DNA of 5,163 nucleotides from Actinomycetota bacterium (GTDB lineage: Bacteria; Actinomycetota; Acidimicrobiia; Acidimicrobiales; Ilumatobacteraceae). Positions 1-5,163 of the stretch are shown here, one piece after another. The position numbers and the translations under genes were made by a program. The notes below the pieces were generated by a model. It was not told the origin of the DNA and made no database searches. It saw nothing but the letters and a program-made list of their open reading frames with translations. Within the stretch, counting starts at the first letter, position 1. Each line of letters begins with the position of its first letter. The stretch is from NCBI GenBank assembly GCA_009701105.1, contig WLKU01000104.1, positions 1 to 5,163 of the forward strand. The letters run 5' to 3'.

Positions 1-695
1 ATGTTGTAACTGCCGTTGAGAATCACTTGGCTTTCTGTTTCGTGCACAAAGCTATTGCCCGATGATTGCTTGATTGCCTCAAAAGCCACACCAAGGTCGA
101 GGCCGCCGCGCTTTGCGAGCATCAACGCTTCGCCTGCGGCAACTAAGTGAATAAATGCGAGCATGTTGGTGATCACTTTGATCACTGCGGCACTCCCCAA
201 CTTGCCGATGTACAACACCGGTTGACCCATCGCATTGAGAGCCTTCTCGTGAGCCTTATATACGTCTTGTTCGCCACCCACGAGCACAGTGATATCTCCA
301 TGTGCTGCTTTGTGAACACCGCCAGTTACGGGCGACTCCAGCACATTGATGCCCTTTGCTTCACACATCGCTCCAAGACGCAAGGTTTCATCTTGGTCAT
401 TGGTACTCATATCAATCCATGTTGCGCGAGTTGCACGGCCGGCAAGTGACTCAATCACTCCACCGCTACCGGCCACAACAGCATCAATTGCACGTGGTGA
501 AGGCAAGCATGTGAACACCGTGTCGGATGCGTCGCATAACTCTTTGATCGAGCCAGCCAACTTTGCTCCTTTGGCAACGAGTGGTGCTGCTGCGTCGGCG
601 TTGAGGTCATACACAGTGACTTCAAAGCCATTGCGTACCAAACTGCCTGCCAAAAACTTGCCAATGTGACCTAGACCAATAAATCCGCAACGCAT
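1..695 (-). CDS. 3-hydroxyisobutyrate dehydrogenase-family NAD-dependent oxidoreductase, C-terminus cut by window edge
   Basis: This is a cytoplasmic beta-hydroxyacid dehydrogenase of the 6-phosphogluconate/3-hydroxyisobutyrate dehydrogenase superfamily. Such enzymes oxidise a hydroxy acid to a semialdehyde, or run in reverse, with NAD(P). I translated 231 codons out of the roughly 290-300 usual for the family; the rest lies left of base 1. Visible are the Rossmann motif GLGHIG (residues 7-12), an acidic end of strand beta2 (VYDLN, D30) that favours NAD over NADP, the substrate-loop motif SPVTGG (121-126), and the catalytic Lys region with K173 and N177. The start at 695 is chosen because AGGAG lies 5 bases upstream; an in-frame ATG at 710, inside the stop of the preceding gene, has no such site. 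It follows the aldehyde dehydrogenase by 11 bases, so the two are probably co-transcribed. The substrate cannot be read from the sequence. The family call is firm and the specific activity is not. Confidence 0.88.
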   Translation of the reverse strand, partial: MRCGFIGLGHIGKFLAGSLVRNGFEVTVYDLNADAAAPLVAKGAKLAGSIKELCDASDTVFTCLPSPRAIDAVVAGSGGVIESLAGRATRATWIDMSTNDQDETLRLGAMCEAKGINVLESPVTGGVHKAAHGDITVLVGGEQDVYKAHEKALNAMGQPVLYIGKLGSAAVIKVITNMLAFIHLVAAGEALMLAKRGGLDLGVAFEAIKQSSGNSFVHETESQVILNGSYN

Positions 696-700
696 ATGTT

Positions 701-705
701 CTCCT
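701..705 (-). promoter_or_regulatory. Ribosome binding site deciding the start of the hydroxyacid dehydrogenase
   Basis: Read on the minus strand, AGGAG is followed by 5 bases (AACAT) and then the ATG at 695. It supports this start over the in-frame ATG at 710, which overlaps the aldehyde dehydrogenase stop as ATGA. Confidence 0.7.
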
Positions 706-706
706 G

Positions 707-2203
707 TCATAACTGAATCCAAGTTGTCTTCAAGTTGGTATAGCCCTCGATCGAGTGCAATGAGCGATCGCGACCCGTACCCGATTGCTTAAATCCACCG
801 AATGGCGTGGTGATCGAACTGCGATCAAACGTGTTGACCCATACAGTTCCTGCACGCAATTGACGTGCGATCTTGTGAGCCTTTGAAACGTCTCGTGTCC
901 ATAAAGCAGCACCAAGACCATACTGTGAGTCGTTTGCGATGCGCACTGCTTCTTCGTCGTTCGTAACACGAATTGAACCAAGCACTGGACCAAAGATCTC
1001 TTCTTGCTCGATGCGCATACCCGGCTTCACACCCTTAAAGATTGTTGGTGGAATGAAAATGCCGCCCTTGACTGGTTCAACAGGTGTGCCACCCGTGTGC
1101 ACAATTGCTCCCTCACTCTTACCAATGTTGATGTACTCGTTCACACGATCGAACTGCGAGCGATCCACAATTGTTCCCATCGCGGTCTTCGGGTCGTAGG
1201 TGTCGCCAGGCATGATCGTCTTTGAGACATCCTGAATCTTTTGCAACAACTCGTCTTCAATCTTCTGGTCGACAACCATGCGAGTACCGGCATGGCATGT
1301 TTGGCCAGCGTTGTAAAACACACCCCACGCAATCGCCGATGCCGCAGCATCGATATCTGGGCAGTCACTCAATACAACGTGCGGTGTTTTGCCACCCAAC
1401 TCGAGTGAAACCGCTTTTGCATTACTTTCAGCGGAGTATTTCAAGAAATACTTACCAACTTCGGTCGAGCCCGTGAAGGCCAGCTTGTTGACATCCATGT
1501 GCTTGCCGAGTGTGCCGCCACAACTTGGGCCAAAGCCGTTGACCACGTTGAATACGCCAGCAGGCAAACCGGCCTGCACTGCGAGTTCGGCAAACAACAG
1601 CGCCGACAATGGCGACTGTTCTGCAGGCTTCAGAATGACCGAGTTGCCACCTGCAAGTGCGGCGCCAACTTTCCATGAACTAATAATCAGTGGGTAGTTC
1701 CACGGAACCACTGCTCCGACAACACCCATTGGCTCGCGCTCAATCAAAGCAATCGAATCACGAGGTACAGGAGCAATCTCGCCGTACAACTTGTCAATAG
1801 TTTCGGCATACCACTGAATGTTGTTGGAGCACGATGCAACGTCCACGTTGAGCGAATCGCTGATTGGTTTGCCACAATTCATAGTTTCGAGCAACGCCAA
1901 CTCTTCGGCATGATCTCGAATCAGCTGAGCCCACTTGAGCATCACATTCTTGCGATCGAGTGGAGCCATCTCGCTCCAGATGCCAGCATCAAACGTGCGC
2001 TTCGCTACTGCAACCGCACGATTGACGTCTTCAACATCACCCTCGGCGACATGCGCAATGATGCTTCCATCACGAGGGTTGATCGACTCAAATGTTTTGC
2101 CACTCGCCGCATCTACAAACTTGCCATCAATGAATAACTGCGTGCGCGATACTTTTTGACCTGCGCGCTTTGTCCAGTCGGCGAGTGTGAGTTGTGCGGC
2201 CAT
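707..2203 (-). CDS. NAD(P)-dependent aldehyde dehydrogenase, PuuC/betaine-aldehyde-dehydrogenase-like
   Basis: This soluble enzyme oxidises an aldehyde to the free carboxylic acid with NAD(P)+. It has 498 residues from the start chosen here, full length for the family (about 490-500). All catalytic features are visible: PWNYP with the oxyanion Asn (N169), the cofactor-binding Lys in ILKP (K192), FTGSTEVG (243-250), ELGGK with the general-base Glu (E268), GQTC with the nucleophilic Cys (C303), and EEIFGP (E402). Retention of E268 argues for hydrolytic rather than CoA-acylating chemistry, so this is not a methylmalonate-semialdehyde dehydrogenase. The N-terminus and the C-terminal GRDRSLHSIEGYTNLKTTWI region resemble E. 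coli PuuC (gamma-glutamyl-aminobutyraldehyde dehydrogenase), but no other polyamine genes are visible. An in-frame ATG at 2215 would add METT. The start at 2203 is preferred because GGAG sits 6 bases upstream of it. It is followed by a hydroxyacid dehydrogenase, which suggests a two-step oxidation. The true substrate is unknown. Confidence 0.93.
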   Translation of the reverse strand: MAAQLTLADWTKRAGQKVSRTQLFIDGKFVDAASGKTFESINPRDGSIIAHVAEGDVEDVNRAVAVAKRTFDAGIWSEMAPLDRKNVMLKWAQLIRDHAEELALLETMNCGKPISDSLNVDVASCSNNIQWYAETIDKLYGEIAPVPRDSIALIEREPMGVVGAVVPWNYPLIISSWKVGAALAGGNSVILKPAEQSPLSALLFAELAVQAGLPAGVFNVVNGFGPSCGGTLGKHMDVNKLAFTGSTEVGKYFLKYSAESNAKAVSLELGGKTPHVVLSDCPDIDAAASAIAWGVFYNAGQTCHAGTRMVVDQKIEDELLQKIQDVSKTIMPGDTYDPKTAMGTIVDRSQFDRVNEYINIGKSEGAIVHTGGTPVEPVKGGIFIPPTIFKGVKPGMRIEQEEIFGPVLGSIRVTNDEEAVRIANDSQYGLGAALWTRDVSKAHKIARQLRAGTVWVNTFDRSSITTPFGGFKQSGTGRDRSLHSIEGYTNLKTTWIQL

Positions 2204-2209
2204 GGTGGT

Positions 2210-2213
2210 CTCC
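2210..2213 (-). promoter_or_regulatory. Ribosome binding site deciding the aldehyde dehydrogenase start
   Basis: On the minus strand GGAG lies 6 bases before the ATG at 2203 and overlaps the alternative ATG at 2215. The 2215 start has only pyrimidine- and A-rich sequence (CACCAATTCA) ahead of it. The site therefore supports translation from MAAQL rather than METT. Confidence 0.6.
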
Positions 2214-2241
2214 ATTGAATTGGTGTTGGGGGGATATGTAT

Positions 2242-2266
2242 TGATAACTGCGGCGAAACGGTATCA
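2242..2266. repeat. Imperfect inverted repeat in the divergent intergenic region
   Basis: TGATAAC (2242-2248) and GGTATCA (2260-2266) are inverted copies with six of seven matching positions around an 11-base centre. The repeat overlaps the candidate leftward -10 and -35 boxes, where a regulator could act on the aldehyde dehydrogenase promoter. Only five base pairs are contiguous, so chance is a real alternative. Confidence 0.3.
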
Positions 2267-2296
2267 GCAATGGCCCTTTCTTCTAGGATCTAAAGC

Positions 2297-3094
2297 GTGG
2301 AAACCAAAAAATTGCTGGTCGTCGCCTCGGTCGAGCGCACCGGATCCACACTGTTGTGCTCAATTCTGCGCGGCACGTTGGCCGCTGGCACCCCAGTGGA
2401 ATACCTCAACATCCACACCCAAAACTTTGTCCGCTTCCGCGACAAATATGGAGTGCCAACGATCACCCCAACTCGCCGACCTCTGAGTGCGCTTCGCAAA
2501 CTGCTTGGCAAATCGGCATGGCGTGATATTTCGTATTTTTCCCACCGCTCGTATTTGACCTACCTCACTCGTCTTGCCGAAGTTAACACCACACAAAATG
2601 GGGTGTTCGGAATCAAAATGCATTGGAATCAATACAAGCGCCACATGCTCGACCTCGATCTGAACGTCAACTATTGGGGTGTGCCTGTGCGCTGGGTACG
2701 CATCATGCGCCAAAACGAGATCCGTCAGGCAATTTCATTTGTCCGTGCATCCCAAAGCGAGTCGTGGAACAGCAACATGGAAGTGCAACGAGAACCCGTA
2801 TATGACGGCGACGCAATCGAAAGCGCTCTTGATCGCATCGCTGATGAAAATGCTCAGTGGCAAAAGTATTTTGCCGACAACAACATCGTGCCTCTCGACA
2901 TCACCTACGAGCAATTGACTCGTGACATGGATGCAACAGTTCGTCTGGTGATGAACCACATTGACTCTCCTATTGATACGGTGCCCGCCCCACAAACAAA
3001 GAAGCAATCTGATGTCACCTCCAAAGAATGGGCAGAACGGTTCGTGCTCGAGCACCCCGAGCACGCCCACCGCGCCAACGTGTCCAGTTTGTAA
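2297..3094 (+). CDS. Stf0-family PAPS-dependent sulfotransferase
   Basis: This is a predicted cytoplasmic sulfotransferase that moves the sulfuryl group from PAPS to a hydroxyl acceptor. The Stf0 family is typified by mycobacterial trehalose 2-sulfotransferase, and NodH-like proteins are often annotated alongside it. It has 265 residues with no signal peptide or membrane segment. The N-terminal strand and phosphosulfate loop read VASVERTGSTLLCS (residues 9-22). GTPVEY (31-36) places E35 where Stf0 carries its proposed catalytic Glu. GVFGIKMHWNQ (102-112) and RQNEIRQAISFVRASQS (138-154) are family-typical core and cofactor 3'-phosphate-binding segments, and ITYEQL (202-207) is the late conserved motif. 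The GTG start is well fixed: an in-frame TAA ends at 2293, one codon (AGC) upstream. It is followed after 9 bases by menB, in the same reading frame and separated by its single TAA. The family is secure. The acceptor is unknown: a glycolipid, trehalose or a quinone are all open. Confidence 0.88.
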   Translation: METKKLLVVASVERTGSTLLCSILRGTLAAGTPVEYLNIHTQNFVRFRDKYGVPTITPTRRPLSALRKLLGKSAWRDISYFSHRSYLTYLTRLAEVNTTQNGVFGIKMHWNQYKRHMLDLDLNVNYWGVPVRWVRIMRQNEIRQAISFVRASQSESWNSNMEVQREPVYDGDAIESALDRIADENAQWQKYFADNNIVPLDITYEQLTRDMDATVRLVMNHIDSPIDTVPAPQTKKQSDVTSKEWAERFVLEHPEHAHRANVSSL

Positions 3095-3097
3095 GAT
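3092..3097 (+). promoter_or_regulatory. Candidate -10 box for a leaderless menB transcript
   Basis: TAAGAT fits the actinobacterial TAnnnT -10 pattern and ends 6 bases before the menB GTG, the spacing expected if transcription starts on the first base of the start codon. Its first three bases are the sulfotransferase stop codon. No convincing -35 is seen. It is tentative and may coexist with read-through from the upstream gene. Confidence 0.3.
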
Positions 3098-3103
3098 AGA
3101 ACG

Positions 3104-4015
3104 GTGAACACCAAACAGGTTTCCGACATCTTTGATCCAACAGCTTGGCGTGAGGTTGAAGGTTTCTCGTTTAATGACATCACATACCACCGCGCACTCG
3201 CCCATGGCACAGTTCGAATCGCGTTTAATCGTCCCGAAGTGCGCAACGCTTTTCGTCCCGCAACAGTCGACGAACTTTTTGTCGCTCTCGATCACGCTCG
3301 CCAGTCAACCGACGTCGGTTGTGTACTACTGACCGGCAACGGCCCATCACCAAAAGATGGTGGTTGGGCATTTTGCAGCGGAGGCGACCAACGCATTCGC
3401 GGCAAAGATGGCTACAAGTACGCCGACGGCGACACCGCAAGCACCATCAACCAAGGTCGCACCGGTCGATTGCACATTCTTGAAGTGCAACGTTTAATCA
3501 GATTCATGCCCAAGATTGTGATCTGCGTGGTGCCAGGTTGGGCCGCGGGTGGCGGACACAGTTTGCATGTGGTTTCCGACCTCACACTGGCAAGCAAAGA
3601 ACATGCTCGCTTTAAACAAACCGACGCTGATGTTGCAAGTTTTGATGGCGGCTTTGGCTCGGCATACCTTGCGCGACAAGTTGGTCAAAAGTTTGCCAGA
3701 GAAATCTTTTTCCTTGGCCGTGAATACTCTGCTGACGATGCTCAACGCATGGGCATGGTCAATGCTGTCGTACCACATGCCGAACTTGAAGCAACAGCAC
3801 TGCAGTGGGCCAAAGAAATCAACTCAAAGAGCCCGACCGCACAGCGAATGCTCAAGTTTTCGTTTAACTTGATCGATGATGGCCTCGTTGGCCAACAAGT
3901 GTTTGCCGGAGAGGCCACACGACTTGCTTACATGACAGATGAAGCAGAAGAAGGACGCAACGCTTTTCTTGAAAAGCGCGACCCAAACTGGGACGCCTTC
4001 CCGTGGCAGTTCTAA
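3104..4015 (+). CDS. menB: 1,4-dihydroxy-2-naphthoyl-CoA synthase (MenB)
   Basis: This crotonase-fold enzyme cyclises o-succinylbenzoyl-CoA to 1,4-dihydroxy-2-naphthoyl-CoA in menaquinone synthesis. It acts in the cytoplasm, normally as a hexamer. It has 303 residues, close to the M. tuberculosis enzyme (314), which has a slightly longer N-terminus. Visible are FNRPEVRNAFRP (41-52), the oxyanion-hole segment CSGGDQ (91-96), PGWAAGGGHSLHVVSDL (144-160), FKQTDADV (170-177) and FDGG (180-183). D174, S179, D181 and Y276 align, at a constant offset of 11, with D185, S190, D192 and Y287 of the mycobacterial enzyme. D174 replaces the Gly of E. coli MenB, so this should be the bicarbonate-independent type. 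The GTG start lies 9 bases after the sulfotransferase stop, only three codons past that in-frame TAA, and has no strong Shine-Dalgarno site. No other men genes are in the window. The call is very secure. Confidence 0.97.
   Translation: MNTKQVSDIFDPTAWREVEGFSFNDITYHRALAHGTVRIAFNRPEVRNAFRPATVDELFVALDHARQSTDVGCVLLTGNGPSPKDGGWAFCSGGDQRIRGKDGYKYADGDTASTINQGRTGRLHILEVQRLIRFMPKIVICVVPGWAAGGGHSLHVVSDLTLASKEHARFKQTDADVASFDGGFGSAYLARQVGQKFAREIFFLGREYSADDAQRMGMVNAVVPHAELEATALQWAKEINSKSPTAQRMLKFSFNLIDDGLVGQQVFAGEATRLAYMTDEAEEGRNAFLEKRDPNWDAFPWQF
3961..3978 (+). repeat. Perfect 8-bp inverted repeat (potential RNA hairpin) near the end of menB
   Basis: CGCTTTTC (3961-3968) and GAAAAGCG (3971-3978) are perfect inverted copies separated by TT. 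In RNA this could form a 7-bp stem with a CUUG loop. It lies in codons for the conserved NAFLEKR segment of MenB, about 35 bases before the stop. No U-run follows, so it is not a standard terminator. Confidence 0.4.
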
Positions 4016-4018
4016 ATT
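4013..4018 (+). promoter_or_regulatory. Candidate -10 box for a leaderless methyltransferase transcript
   Basis: TAAATT fits TAnnnT and ends 8 bases before the GTG at 4027; an overlapping second copy runs 4018-4023. The spacer between menB and the methyltransferase (ATTAAATTTTC) has no purine-rich ribosome binding site, which makes a leaderless start or translational coupling likely. The first three bases are the menB stop codon. It is tentative. Confidence 0.3.
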
Positions 4019-4026
4019 AAATTTTC

Positions 4027-4854
4027 GTGATTATCGAAGTCGACGATGCGGCTGACGAACGGCTGAATGCATTTCGTTGGCGCGAACGACAACTCAACAC
4101 CATCGCACAGCGCAAGGCCGCACAAGTCAACAACCTCGAATCAACCGGAATGTTTGTCGCCGAAGGCGACCTCGTTGTTCGCCGAGCACTTGATGCAGGA
4201 TGCAAGCCTTCCGTTGTCTTGTGTGACCCAAAATGCGCACAAGAGTTCGTTGCCGACATCACCCAGCATGGCGGCATCACACTGAGCGCTTCGGCCGACG
4301 TTCGCCGCGAAGTCACCGGGCTTGGTGTTCCGCTCGACGCAATCGGCGTATTTCATCGTCCAGCACTGCGCGATGCGCCATCGCTCATCAGCACGTCAAC
4401 ACGACTCATAATTCTTGATTGCATCGACAACCCCAGCAATGTTGGTGCCATCGCACGAAGCGCAGTTGCCCTTGGATGGGACGCAATGCTGCTCGACCCA
4501 ACGTCGTCCGATCCACTTACACGTCGTGCATTGCGAGTATCGATGGGCACCACTTTCAACTTGCCCTACGCGCGCATTACCGACATCTCAACCACGTTGC
4601 ATCAACTTGCAAGTCGCGGCTTCGCAGTTGTGGGCATGACATTGACCCACCCAACCAAGCAAGTGCTGCCGATGAATCACATCAATCTTGCCGACTCTCA
4701 ACCCCGCGCACTCGTGCTCGGTTCTGAACGCCAGGGTCTGAGCGATGCAGCGCTTGAAGCGTGCACAATTCTGACCAACATTCCAATGGCAGTCGGGATT
4801 GACTCGCTCAATGTTGCGTCGGCTACCGCGATTGCGTGTTACGCACTCAAATAG
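4027..4854 (+). CDS. SpoU/TrmH-family RNA 2'-O-ribose methyltransferase
   Basis: This SAM-dependent SPOUT-class methyltransferase adds a methyl group to a ribose 2'-OH in rRNA or tRNA and normally acts as a knotted dimer. It has 275 residues, typical of the two-domain form. The N-terminal substrate-binding domain includes FVAEGDLVVRRALDAG (43-58). The catalytic domain has all three SpoU motifs: DNPSNVGAIARSA (134-146) with N135 and the catalytic R144, LVLGSERQGL (229-238) with E234, and IPMAVGIDSLNVASATAIA (252-270) with the trefoil-knot SAM-binding segment. The GTG at 4027 is the first possible start, since an in-frame TAA lies at 4018-4020. The N-terminal sequence from it is a good match to the family's usual opening. 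It follows menB by 11 bases and overlaps the convergent globin gene by 8. The target nucleotide (for example 23S rRNA or a tRNA) cannot be told from the sequence. Confidence 0.93.
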   Translation: MIIEVDDAADERLNAFRWRERQLNTIAQRKAAQVNNLESTGMFVAEGDLVVRRALDAGCKPSVVLCDPKCAQEFVADITQHGGITLSASADVRREVTGLGVPLDAIGVFHRPALRDAPSLISTSTRLIILDCIDNPSNVGAIARSAVALGWDAMLLDPTSSDPLTRRALRVSMGTTFNLPYARITDISTTLHQLASRGFAVVGMTLTHPTKQVLPMNHINLADSQPRALVLGSERQGLSDAALEACTILTNIPMAVGIDSLNVASATAIACYALK

Positions 4855-5163
4855 TTTGGCTAGGCGAATTGATCATGGCTGTTGACGCCATCGTCATATA
4901 TTCCGTCAGTTGCTGACGAACTGTCTCATTGGGTGAGAGTTCATCCACTGCGGCCATCATGTGCACCATCCAACGATCTCTCTCTAGTTCGCCAATCACA
5001 AATGGAAAATGCCTTTGTCGCAACCTGGGATGCCCGCGCTCATCGCTGTACGTCGTTGGGCCGCCCCAATATTGCTGCAGAAACAAAGTAAGTCGTTCTT
5101 TTGCTCCACTCAAGTCTGACTGCTCTGGATACAACGGCAGCAACACATCATCTGTTGCAACAC
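4847..5163 (-). CDS. glbO: Group II truncated haemoglobin (GlbO/trHbO-like), N-terminus cut by window edge
   Basis: This is a small haem protein of the 2-on-2 globin fold. Group II members bind O2 tightly and are linked to respiration or to oxygen and nitrogen-oxide chemistry. The frame stays open to the window edge; 104 complete codons are visible out of about 130 expected, so the B helix with its Tyr lies outside. Visible are the CD1 Tyr in PLYPEQ (codon 5131-5129), Ala at E7 in SGAKERL (5104-5102), YWGGPTTYSDERGHPRLR, the proximal F8 His in RQRHFPF (5011-5009), and the G8 Trp in ERDRW (4972-4970). All match M. tuberculosis GlbO (Y36, A44, H75, W88). Relative to GlbO there is one extra residue between the CD1 Tyr and the E helix, and the C-terminus runs a few residues past the usual NSP end. 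An internal GTG at 5146 is not the real start, because conserved sequence (VATDD) continues upstream. Confidence 0.93.
   Translation of the reverse strand, partial: VATDDVLLPLYPEQSDLSGAKERLTLFLQQYWGGPTTYSDERGHPRLRQRHFPFVIGELERDRWMVHMMAAVDELSPNETVRQQLTEYMTMASTAMINSPSQTI

Larger units (their letters stand above)
2204..2296. promoter_or_regulatory. Divergent intergenic promoter region
   Basis: These 93 bases separate the minus-strand dehydrogenase pair from the plus-strand sulfotransferase cluster and must hold the leftward promoter and probably the rightward one. A candidate leftward promoter is TTGCTG (2270-2265), an 18-base spacer, then TATCAA (2246-2241), about 38 bases before the aldehyde dehydrogenase ATG. 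A candidate rightward -10 is TAGGAT (2284-2289), 7 bases before the GTG at 2297; no good -35 accompanies it. The bases AGGA (2285-2288) could equally serve as a ribosome binding site for that GTG, 8 bases away. An imperfect inverted repeat spans 2242-2266. The role of the region is clear from gene orientation, but the individual boxes are tentative. Confidence 0.5.

Noticed and set aside
147..669. Plus-strand open frames of 100-107 codons at the left edge
   Set aside because: They are antisense to the hydroxyacid dehydrogenase, whose translation there carries clear family motifs.
708..710. ATG overlapping the aldehyde dehydrogenase stop (ATGA) as the start of the hydroxyacid dehydrogenase
   Set aside because: It is in frame, but the ribosome binding site lies downstream of it at the right distance from the ATG at 695, and the Rossmann motif begins directly after that second ATG.
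764..771. GCGATCGC, the cyanobacterial HIP1 octamer, with CTCGATCGAG nearby at 746-755
   Set aside because: I noticed HIP1 only once, inside the aldehyde dehydrogenase coding sequence. There is no sign of the high density typical of cyanobacteria.
707..2203. Methylmalonate-semialdehyde dehydrogenase as the identity of the aldehyde dehydrogenase
   Set aside because: It would suit the hydroxyisobutyrate-type neighbour, but the general-base Glu in ELGGK is present, and overall sequence features are of the PuuC/betaine-aldehyde type.
3044..3055. Perfect 12-base palindrome GTGCTCGAGCAC near the end of the sulfotransferase gene
   Set aside because: It falls in ordinary codons, has no loop, U-run or second copy, and is within chance for a window of this size.
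2735..3295. A 186-codon open frame on the minus strand across the sulfotransferase-menB junction
   Set aside because: It lies antisense to two well-supported genes, spans their boundary, and its translation shows no recognisable domain. It is a shadow of codon bias.

Overview
The window looks like a chromosomal stretch of an actinobacterium (Actinomycetota) of intermediate base composition, roughly half G+C by eye. Four things point there. The MenB protein matches the mycobacterial form in motifs and in the spacing of its catalytic residues. A group II (GlbO-type) truncated haemoglobin is present. There is a Stf0-type sulfotransferase. All three plus-strand genes start with GTG. The combination would suit a lower-GC lineage such as an aquatic acidimicrobial one, but that placement is inference only.

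Layout: coding is dense and there is no gene-free stretch over 300 bases. On the minus strand from 2203 down to base 1 lie an aldehyde dehydrogenase (PuuC/betaine-aldehyde-dehydrogenase type) and, 11 bases after its stop, a 3-hydroxyisobutyrate-dehydrogenase-family enzyme that runs off the left edge. A 93-base divergent intergenic region (2204-2296) separates this pair from the plus-strand genes: a Stf0-family sulfotransferase, menB (menaquinone biosynthesis) and a SpoU/TrmH-family RNA 2'-O-methyltransferase, with gaps of only 9 and 11 bases. At the right edge a minus-strand truncated haemoglobin, cut by the window end, meets the methyltransferase tail to tail with an 8-base overlap.

How the genes may work together: the minus-strand pair could carry out two consecutive NAD(P)-linked oxidations, hydroxy acid to semialdehyde to carboxylate, with unknown substrate. 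In the plus-strand cluster, MenB forms the naphthoquinone ring. The sulfotransferase immediately before it raises the possibility of a sulfated quinone or lipid, but adjacency alone does not show this. The globin adds a second respiration/oxygen-related gene nearby. I see no insertion sequence, CRISPR array, tRNA or rRNA, and no clear intrinsic terminator. The most notable structural pattern is that each of the three GTG starts is preceded at 6-8 bases by a TAnnnT hexamer. This fits leaderless transcription, and in two of the three cases the hexamer begins with the TAA stop codon of the preceding gene.
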